Assembly: GCA_019694465.1 (NCBI GenBank)
Contig: JAIBBV010000037.1
Span: forward strand, 1-39,570
DNA from: Oligoflexia bacterium
Lineage (GTDB): Bacteria > Bdellovibrionota_C > UBA2361 > JAFLCA01
Direction: 5' to 3'
DNA: 39,570 nt
The notes beneath the pieces are model-generated. The model had not been told where the DNA came from. It searched no databases and was given only the letters and a program-made list of their open reading frames with translations. Each line of letters opens with the position of its first letter. Position 1 is the first letter of the stretch. This document shows, piece by piece, positions 33,970-39,570 of this stretch. Position numbers and translations under genes: made by a program.

Positions 33970-34492
33970 CGAATCTCAGCAGTCTGGGGATTTATCCAAC
34001 GCGAGAGCTCTAGAAAACGCGATTCAGCACGCTTGCAGTACGCATATGGGGGTTCTCGATACTGGCTTTCTTTGTCGTTCTATTAGTGTGCTCAATCCGC
34101 GTGAGCCAGTCTGCGTGATGGAGACTGATTTAGTTGAGCAAGTAGTCGGTCGTTTGCGGCAACAAAAAATGGGATGTGTTGTCGTTGTTGATGCAGCTGG
34201 GAAAATATCAGGCATTTTTAGTGAGAGAGACCTACTGCTGAAAGTAATGGATGACTACGATCAGCGTCGCAAGGATGCAGTGAAGAAATACATGACTCCC
34301 AACCCGGTCACGCAGCCGCCTCATGCTACCATTGCTTTTGTGCTAAATTTGATGTCTCTAGGTGGGTTTAGGCACTTGCCAATTGTGGACGATGACGGGA
34401 AAGCATTTGGCATGGTTTCTGTAAAAGATGTCATAGATTTTATTGTTCAAAGCTTCAATGAGGATATTCTAGGCCTCGAGCTAGAAGAGTAG
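33953..34492 (+). CDS. Two-CBS-domain protein
   Basis: 179 residues with a pair of CBS motifs, a Bateman module that binds adenosine nucleotides. First CBS, about 47-100: LNPREPVCVMETDLVEQVVGR, then GCVVVVDAAGKISGIFSERDLL. Second, about 112-170: MTPNPVTQPPHATIAFVLNLM, HLPIVDDDGKAFGMVSVKDVID. No other catalytic domain is attached. It starts 17 bases inside the FapA gene. Its likely adenine-ligand binding fits the upstream adenosine-kinase-like gene, but this link is inference. Confidence 0.88.
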   Translation: MGKRNDESQQSGDLSNARALENAIQHACSTHMGVLDTGFLCRSISVLNPREPVCVMETDLVEQVVGRLRQQKMGCVVVVDAAGKISGIFSERDLLLKVMDDYDQRRKDAVKKYMTPNPVTQPPHATIAFVLNLMSLGGFRHLPIVDDDGKAFGMVSVKDVIDFIVQSFNEDILGLELEE

Positions 34493-34517
34493 GCTAAATT
34501 CTAAGTTTGCGCGCGCT

Positions 34518-34536
34518 GACCATATTTGGGGTGGTC
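34518..34536. terminator. Weak hairpin between convergent CBS and tpiA genes
   Basis: GACCA (34518-34522) pairs with TGGTC (34532-34536), loop 9 bases, followed by TCTTATTA. Placed between two convergent stops, it is a candidate bidirectional terminator, but the stem is short and no real T-tract follows. Confidence 0.3.
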
Positions 34537-34553
34537 TCTTATTAAACTTCGTC

Positions 34554-35288
34554 TTACGCTAATATTTTGGCCAGCTCTGCGAAGCTATCTGGCTCAAGAC
34601 TAGCTCTTCCAACCAGCGCACCCGCCACACTCGTGACAGCGCATATTTCCGCTATATTGCTCGTATTCACGCTACCACCATAAAGAATATCTACTTCAGA
34701 TTTTCCGCGCCCGGCCAAGAATTTTTGGATCGAGGCATGCGCAGCCTCAATCTCGCGTATATTTGGAGTCCTGTCAGTGCCAACCGCCCAAATTGGCTCA
34801 TATGCAATAATCAGTTTGGCCTTATTTGAGCCCAGTGTGTTTGCGCTAAGCGCTGCCAGCTGTCGCTGTAGCGCTGCCTGTGTATGCCCACTGTTGCGTT
34901 CTGCGGATGTCTCGCCAACGCAAAATACGACATTAAGGCCCTTCGTAATCGCAGCCTCGGCTCGCTTGGCGGCGCTCTCGTCGTTCTCACCAAACAAGTT
35001 TCGGCGCTCTGAATGCCCACAAATTACAAACGAGCAGCCTAATTCTATCAGTGAGTCAGCATTTACTTCGCCGGTGAAGGCCCCCTCTGCCGCCCAATGT
35101 ACGTTTTGTGCGCCATAAATAAGGCTGGTGTGGTCCTGTAAAGCGGCTAAGGAAGAGAAGGGCGGCGCTATCCAGCAGCGGACGTGAGTCGGCAATTTGT
35201 GGCGCTCGAAATCTGCGCAAAATGTACGCGCAGCACGCGGACCATGGTTCATCTTCCAATTGCCAACTAACAGCAAGCTGCGCGTCAT
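34554..35288 (-). CDS. tpiA: Triosephosphate isomerase
   Basis: Interconverts DHAP and GAP in glycolysis. The N-terminus LLLVGNWKMNHG carries N10 and K12; CGHSERRNLFGEND holds the catalytic His; YEPIWAVGTDRTP holds the catalytic Glu; and YGGSVNTSNIAE is the phosphate-binding loop. I chose the ATG at 35288 (MTRSLLLVGNWKMN) because it matches the family start; the longer frame begins with TTG at 35309. The spacing to any ribosome binding site is poor for both, so coupling to gapA, which ends 13 bases upstream, is likely. Confidence 0.93.
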   Translation of the reverse strand: MTRSLLLVGNWKMNHGPRAARTFCADFERHKLPTHVRCWIAPPFSSLAALQDHTSLIYGAQNVHWAAEGAFTGEVNADSLIELGCSFVICGHSERRNLFGENDESAAKRAEAAITKGLNVVFCVGETSAERNSGHTQAALQRQLAALSANTLGSNKAKLIIAYEPIWAVGTDRTPNIREIEAAHASIQKFLAGRGKSEVDILYGGSVNTSNIAEICAVTSVAGALVGRASLEPDSFAELAKILA

Positions 35289-35301
35289 CCTCGAATCCGA
35301 T

Positions 35302-36312
35302 CTAGGCAAGCGACTGTGCCGTCATATTGGCAACATCAATCATGCGACAAGAGAATCCGACCTCGTTGTCGTACCAGGCTACGACTTTGGTTAGACGCTT
35401 GTTAATAACCATAGTAGAAAGCGAATCGACGATGCTTGATCTTGTGTCGCCTATAAAATCACTTGACACTAGTGGTTCCGACGAAAAGCCTAGAATGCCC
35501 TTAAGCTTCCCCTCGGCAGCCTGACGCAGTGCCCGATTAACTTCCTCAACGCTAGTATCTTTTTCCAGTTGCGCACTTAGGTCCACGACTGAGACGTCGG
35601 GGGTTGGGACGCGCAGCGCGTATCCATCCATCTTGCCTTTTAGCTCTGGGATTACGAGACCGATCGCCTTAGCAGCACCGGTGGTGGTTGGAATCATCGA
35701 TAGTGCTGCGGCTCTAGCCCTGCGCAGGTCCTTATGTGGCAAATCTAGTATTCGTTGATCGTTGGTGTAGGAATGGATGGTGGTCATAGAACCACAAGCA
35801 ATTCCAAAGTTGTCGAGCAGAACCTTGGCAACAGGGGCTAAACAATTGGTAGTGCAAGACGCGCATGAAATTAGATTATGTTCGGCTGGCTTGTAGGCGC
35901 TGTGATTTACTCCATAGGCAATTGTCACATCAGGATCGGGGGAGGGCGCTGAAATAATTACTTTGCGGGCGCCAGCCGACAGGTGTAGGCCAGCCTTCTC
36001 CTTTGAGGTGAATAGGCCACTGCACTCAAGTACAATGTCGACGCCCATGGTTTTCCATGGCAATTTGGCTGGGTCCTTTTCGGCAATAATCTTGATTTTT
36101 TTTGGCCCAACGATAAGAGCGTCATTGTCAACGCTTACATCATGGCGATAGGTGCGGTGCACCGAGTCGTATTTAAGCAAATGTGCCAGAGTTTTAGCGT
36201 CCGTAATGTCATTAATAGCAACTACGTCTAGGCTGCTGTTCCCATCCAGTAAGTGGCGCAGTACTATTCGTCCGATACGCCCAAATCCATTGATCGCAAT
36301 TTTTTTAGCCAT
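35302..36312 (-). CDS. gapA: Glyceraldehyde-3-phosphate dehydrogenase, type I
   Basis: Oxidises GAP to 1,3-bisphosphoglycerate. The Rossmann motif INGFGRIGR (7-15) and [21 protein letters not shown] suggest NAD preference. The catalytic site is [11 protein letters not shown], with C153. Other conserved parts: [23 protein letters not shown], and [22 protein letters not shown] at the end. I chose the ATG at 36312, preceded by AAGAGGCG, not the longer frame from 36432, whose 40 extra residues are not like the family. The tpiA gene follows after 13 bases; pgk, usual between them, is absent. Confidence 0.95.
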   Translation of the reverse strand: MAKKIAINGFGRIGRIVLRHLLDGNSSLDVVAINDITDAKTLAHLLKYDSVHRTYRHDVSVDNDALIVGPKKIKIIAEKDPAKLPWKTMGVDIVLECSGLFTSKEKAGLHLSAGARKVIISAPSPDPDVTIAYGVNHSAYKPAEHNLISCASCTTNCLAPVAKVLLDNFGIACGSMTTIHSYTNDQRILDLPHKDLRRARAAALSMIPTTTGAAKAIGLVIPELKGKMDGYALRVPTPDVSVVDLSAQLEKDTSVEEVNRALRQAAEGKLKGILGFSSEPLVSSDFIGDTRSSIVDSLSTMVINKRLTKVVAWYDNEVGFSCRMIDVANMTAQSLA

Positions 36313-36777
36313 ATACGCGCCTCTTAAAGCTCCAGTGTAGACTTGTTTGTAGGGAGAATTAGGGCAGGTGTCAATGGAAACTTCCGGCCTCGTATGGGAG
36401 CCCAAATGGGCTTGATTGGGGCCGAAGTTCATCGTTTCTTAGCATTGGGCTACTACCAGTCAATCGGGAGTAGGCAGTTTGTGGGACGAGAGGCCTTTTT
36501 CAGCCCCACAATAGGCTAGCCTCTGGTGCCTGGTTGAAGTGTATGTGATATTATTTTTAGCCTTTAATGAGAGAGCGGCAAGTGCAGCTCGGTTAACCCC
36601 AATGGTTGTTCTGGGCCTTGTCGAGCGTTCTTTCTAGGCTTTTATCCATTTAGAGTGCGTATTTTTGGTGCGGATGCCTGTTCGACAAAACCGAACAGGG
36701 GATTGGCAGATAGAGCTAAGATCATTAGCTTCCTAGCCCCGCAGCTTTCTTCACTGTACGGAGTGGTGCGAGACATT
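36313..36777. other. Divergent intergenic region between gapA and tolQ
   Basis: 465 bases holding the promoters for gapA (minus) and the tol genes (plus). An AT-rich stretch near 36546-36560 (GTGATATTATTTTT) is a possible -10 area for the tol operon but no -35 could be matched. The 14-base dyad at 36399-36412 is listed separately. The longer tolQ frame would start at 36655; I think it is leader sequence. Confidence 0.45.
36399..36412. promoter_or_regulatory. Dyad AGCCCA-AA-TGGGCT upstream of gapA
   Basis: A perfect 6-2-6 inverted repeat about 86 bases before the gapA start codon, in the region expected to hold its promoter or leader. Size and symmetry suit a repressor operator, but no copies elsewhere in the window support this. 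Confidence 0.35.
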
Positions 36778-37476
36778 ATGGAAACTGTAGCTCCTAACCC
36801 GGGCATCCTATCGATGATTATGGGCTCAAGCCCAGTTGTGCAATTGGTGCTAATAATTCTTGTCCTGCTCTCGCTTTGGAGTTGGACAATTACGATTGCT
36901 AAATTCATGCAATTCAGGCGCGCTTGGCAAGATTCCGCTGAATTTCACGGGCTATTCTGGGAGACTCGGAACTTTGCTCGAATTGAAGATTCATCTCGAC
37001 GACTCGGATCTAGCCCCCTCTCGCAGTTGTTTGCATCTGGCTATCGTGAGCTCAATCAAGTTGTCGGTGACATAGATAAGGGACGATGTACTTCGGAGTC
37101 TCATAGCAATGAGCTAGGCACAGTGGAACGTGCACTTCGACGAGCTGAGCTAGACGAAGTTGGTAAATTGGAGCGAGGCATTACCTTCTTGGCTACAGTT
37201 GCTAGCGCTGCTCCCTTCATAGGCTTATTCGGTACGGTCTGGGGAATTATGAACGCCTTCCATGGGCTAAGCTATGCTAAGTCAACCACTATTCAAGCAG
37301 TTGCCCCCGGTATCTCAGAGGCTCTAGTAGCGACAGCTATTGGATTGGCAGCGGCTATTCCAGCTGCCGTAGCTTATAACTATTTCTCGGTTGCAGTGCG
37401 TCGTTTTAGGGAAACAATGGATACGTTCACTGATGACTTTATCAATGTGGCGCGTCGTTACGTCTTGAAGGCTTAG
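36778..37476 (+). CDS. tolQ: TolQ, inner-membrane proton-channel subunit of Tol-Pal
   Basis: Forms with TolR the proton-driven motor that energises TolA for outer-membrane constriction. Three membrane helices: about 19-40 (PVVQLVLIILVLLSLWSWTI), the long TM2 (ERGITFLATVASAAPFIG, then LFGTVWGIMNAF) and TM3 (ISEALVATAIGLAAAIPAAV). A large cytoplasmic loop lies between TM1 and TM2, as in TolQ/ExbB/MotA. I chose the ATG at 36778 because the product is then 232 residues, the normal TolQ length; the frame is open upstream to 36655. tolR starts 5 bases after the stop. Confidence 0.9.
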   Translation: METVAPNPGILSMIMGSSPVVQLVLIILVLLSLWSWTITIAKFMQFRRAWQDSAEFHGLFWETRNFARIEDSSRRLGSSPLSQLFASGYRELNQVVGDIDKGRCTSESHSNELGTVERALRRAELDEVGKLERGITFLATVASAAPFIGLFGTVWGIMNAFHGLSYAKSTTIQAVAPGISEALVATAIGLAAAIPAAVAYNYFSVAVRRFRETMDTFTDDFINVARRYVLKA

Positions 37477-37481
37477 GGTTT

Positions 37482-37916
37482 ATGGCAGGCGCTAATGGAT
37501 ACACGGGCGACGGGCCGGTAGCGAATATTAATGTTACTCCGCTGGTCGATGTAATGTTGGTATTGCTTGTAATCTTCATGGTTACTGCTCCTATGCTTCA
37601 GCAAGGGGTAGAAGTGAATTTGCCTAAGGCCAGCACATCCGGCCTTAAGGGATCGAGCGAGCAGGTCGTTCTTTCTGTCGACAAGGAAGGTAACGTCTAC
37701 CTTGGCGCCGGCAATAAAGTGGACCTCGAAACAATGCCGGCCAAGGTTAAGGCTATAATGGACACGCGTGACGAGGCCGAGAGAAAAATTTACATCAAAG
37801 CTGATACGGCTCTGCAGTATGGGCGCATTATGGAAGTTATGGGGCGCTTGCATGAAGCTGGAATCACTCAGATTGGATTGGTATCAGCGCCTGGAGTTGA
37901 CGGGCGTGCAAAGTGA
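37482..37916 (+). CDS. tolR: TolR, Tol-Pal biopolymer transport protein
   Basis: Partner of TolQ. One N-terminal membrane helix (VDVMLVLLVIFMVTAPML) with a channel aspartate, D23, exactly the position known in E. coli TolR. The ANINVTPLVDVML start is typical of ExbD/TolR. The periplasmic part has the VVLSVDKEGNVYL and KIYIKADTALQYGRIMEVM strands. Length 144 is normal. Starts 5 bases after tolQ and ends 6 bases before tolA. Confidence 0.95.
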   Translation: MAGANGYTGDGPVANINVTPLVDVMLVLLVIFMVTAPMLQQGVEVNLPKASTSGLKGSSEQVVLSVDKEGNVYLGAGNKVDLETMPAKVKAIMDTRDEAERKIYIKADTALQYGRIMEVMGRLHEAGITQIGLVSAPGVDGRAK

Positions 37917-37922
37917 GGGGCG

Positions 37923-38696
37923 TTGGTTGACACAATCGATCGAGATTACAGGACCGCGCTAGCGATTTCTCTGGTCGGCCATGTAGCGCTGGCACTTATA
38001 TTCTTTTTAAATTTAGCCGGCTCAGGGGCCGAATTGGCCAGAGGTATCGTGTATTCAGTTAGCATCGAAGGCGGTAAGTCTTTGGGCGGAATTTCTCAAG
38101 TCGCCAAGGATAACAAGCCATCTCAGGTTGCCCCTCCTAAGAAGGCCGCTAAGGTCGAAAAGGGTGAGCAGGTTAAGGAAAAGCCTAAGGCAGAAAAGGC
38201 AGAAGTGAATCTGCAGCCCAAGAAGGAGCAAAAGAAGGAAAAAGCGGAAGTCAAAAAGGGTAGCTCGAAAACTCGCGATGTCGATACAGCTGCTGAAGTA
38301 AATAAGCAACTTGAAGCGGCTATGCAGCGTTACCGAGGCGAATCCAGTGACGCTGGTGGCAAGGGCTTTGGTGCTGGTGCTCTCGGTGGTAAGGCCATGG
38401 GCGGAGGGGTAGTCTTGCCGCCTGAGGCTATGATCTATAGGGATGCCCTTAAAAATGCCATCAAAGAGGGCTGGCGTTGGTATGATACCAGCGCGGCTTT
38501 AACCACCACAGTTATGTTCGATATCGCCCCGGATGGGGTTGTATCAAATATCACCATGGTGACCTCATCCGGGAATCGTGAGTACGATGATTCGGTGTTG
38601 CGTGCAATCTATAAGGCTAGCCCTGTTCCGGCGCCTCCTGAGAAGGTATATGAGTATTTTAAGAAAGTGCGCATGCTTTTCGATCCTCGAGAGTAG
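37923..38696 (+). CDS. tolA: TolA-like periplasm-spanning protein
   Basis: Links the TolQR motor to Pal/TolB. A membrane helix at about 12-33 carries the SxxxH motif (S16, H20) seen in TolA and TonB, which couples to the motor. Then comes a Lys/Glu/Ala-rich helical domain (about 65-130; KKAAKVEKGEQVKEKPKAEK and on), shorter than in E. coli. The C-terminal TonB/TolA domain has TTTVMFDIAPDGVVSNITMV and YDDSVLRAIYKASPVPAPP. Start is TTG at 37923 just after GAGGGG; spacing is short, so it may be slightly off. Position between tolR and tolB makes TolA the best name. Confidence 0.85.
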   Translation: MVDTIDRDYRTALAISLVGHVALALIFFLNLAGSGAELARGIVYSVSIEGGKSLGGISQVAKDNKPSQVAPPKKAAKVEKGEQVKEKPKAEKAEVNLQPKKEQKKEKAEVKKGSSKTRDVDTAAEVNKQLEAAMQRYRGESSDAGGKGFGAGALGGKAMGGGVVLPPEAMIYRDALKNAIKEGWRWYDTSAALTTTVMFDIAPDGVVSNITMVTSSGNREYDDSVLRAIYKASPVPAPPEKVYEYFKKVRMLFDPRE

Positions 38697-38700
38697 GAAT

Positions 38701-39570
38701 ATGAAAAATTTTATTTATTCTGCCGTCACATTAATGAGCGTTTGTGCTAACGCATGGGCTCAAACCGAAATTGATGTTAGAGGCTCTGGTAAGTTGTTTC
38801 CCATTGCCGTTCCTCAACTTTGTCTACAGTCCGGCGTGTCCGAAGCAAATACGGAGATACCGCGAGTGTTGGCACGCGATCTCGAATTGTCTGGTTATTT
38901 TGAGGTTCTCAACCCTAACTCTTTCATTGAGGCTCCAGGCAAGTGCGCAGCTCCGAATTCTTTCGCTTACTCGGATTGGAGCGTGATCGGAGCGGAAGGC
39001 CTAGTGCGTGGAGTTGTTAATGCAACTGGCTCTTCCGTGCGGGTACAAATGTTTTTGCATGATGTTCAGCGTCAAGCGGCGGTATTAGGCAAGGAATATG
39101 AGGGAGACGTTGGCCAGTTGCCGAAGATCGCACATCGTTTCGCCAATGATATTATGAAGTTTTTCACCGGCGAGCCTGGTGTGTTCGGCTCCCAAATCGC
39201 CTACTCGTCGCGGGTTGGCCGGTTTAAGGAGCTGTTCGTGATGGACATGGACGGTGGTAATGTTAGGCAGCTGACGGACGATCGTGGATTGGCTGTTTCA
39301 GCCTCCTGGGATCCCTGGGGCAAGTCATTGGTTTACACATCCTACCGTAATCGCGTCCCAGATTTATTTATGATTGATGTTGGTAGCCGCTCAATTGACC
39401 AGCTCACCCGCACAGATGCTTTGGAGATAGGGGCGCACTTCTCTAGGCAGGGGGGGAAGATTCTGACCTCACGTATGGCCGGGGACCGTTCTAGCATCTT
39501 GTTGCTAAACCAAGATGGCAGCGTTTATCAAAAGCTTGTTGAGTCGGGCGGGATTGAGGTTTCTGCAAAT
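38701..39570 (+). CDS. tolB: TolB, periplasmic beta-propeller of Tol-Pal; 3' end cut by window
   Basis: 290 codons are visible and the frame stays open to the window end. Signal peptide about 1-20 (MKNFIYSAVTLMSVCANAWA, cleavage before Q). The N-terminal alpha/beta domain has IDVRGSGKLFPIAVPQL, VLARDLELSGYFEVLNP and the SYDWSVIGAE-like turn, here SDWSVIGAEGLVRG. The propeller begins at about residue 160: IAYSSRVGRFKELFVMDMDG, NVRQLTDD, SASWDPWGKSLVYTSYRNRVPDLF, which is the TolB WD40-like pattern. It follows tolA by 4 bases, with weak ribosome binding (AGGAAT). About 140 further residues and pal should follow. Confidence 0.93.
   Translation, partial: MKNFIYSAVTLMSVCANAWAQTEIDVRGSGKLFPIAVPQLCLQSGVSEANTEIPRVLARDLELSGYFEVLNPNSFIEAPGKCAAPNSFAYSDWSVIGAEGLVRGVVNATGSSVRVQMFLHDVQRQAAVLGKEYEGDVGQLPKIAHRFANDIMKFFTGEPGVFGSQIAYSSRVGRFKELFVMDMDGGNVRQLTDDRGLAVSASWDPWGKSLVYTSYRNRVPDLFMIDVGSRSIDQLTRTDALEIGAHFSRQGGKILTSRMAGDRSSILLLNQDGSVYQKLVESGGIEVSAN

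Noticed and set aside
36655..36777. N-terminal extension of tolQ by 41 residues
   Set aside because: TolQ proteins are about 230 residues, as obtained from 36778; the extension is not hydrophobic or conserved.

Overview
This window comes from a diderm (Gram-negative type) bacterium. It carries tolQ-tolR-tolA-tolB, an MlaF-like ATPase, and class III (prepilin-type) leaders on two surface proteins. Gene content fits a deltaproteobacterial-type lineage (Myxococcota, Bdellovibrionota or SAR324-like), but I cannot fix the phylum without a search. Coding density is high and almost all genes look chromosomal and housekeeping. I see no insertion sequence, integrase, phage gene, CRISPR array or defence island.

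Layout, left to right. (1) 1-7736: the end of ndk, rlmN, a cold-shock protein gene convergent with rlmN, then a train of overlapping genes: hybrid histidine kinase, dus, MlaF-like ATPase, and a Ski2-like helicase carried as two overlapping reading frames. (2) 7985-13117: two large convergent surface genes, a 14-motif FG-GAP/VCBS protein and a TadE-like prepilin-leader protein of about 795 residues. (3) 13372-19717: a propionate/acyl-CoA block with etfB-etfA-DUF192, an acyl-CoA carboxylase cluster on the minus strand (carboxyltransferase, epsilon-like small protein, biotin carrier) and, divergently, the catalytic subunit of methylmalonyl-CoA mutase. (4) 19958-26303: DksA-type zinc finger protein, suhB, ispE, tRNA-Gln(UUG), prs, rplY (ctc), pth, rpsF and rplI. 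(5) 26517-31262: less conserved genes (a LamG-like anchored protein, a membrane protein of unknown function, a single-domain response regulator, a lone type IV pilin) around a long-form IspH. (6) 31481-34492: PfkB kinase, FapA/DUF342 and CBS-domain genes with short overlaps. (7) 34554-39570: gapA-tpiA on the minus strand, diverging from tolQ-tolR-tolA-tolB, which runs off the window end.

Functionally, the carboxylase and mutase genes together make most of a propionyl-CoA to succinyl-CoA route. The biotin carboxylase subunit, the cobalamin-binding mutase subunit and the epimerase are not here. IspE and IspH are two steps of the MEP isoprenoid pathway.

The most interesting observations are the helicase split exactly between its RecA domains after an Arg/Gly-rich tail, the large TadE-like protein, the epsilon-like carboxylase peptide, the 20-bp inverted repeat built on a 9-nt CACAGAG period after ispH, and a strong hairpin upstream of tRNA-Gln. 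I did not find a clearly new multi-gene system. Start codons were moved from the longest possible frame where a ribosome binding site or family alignment supported it, and each case is stated.
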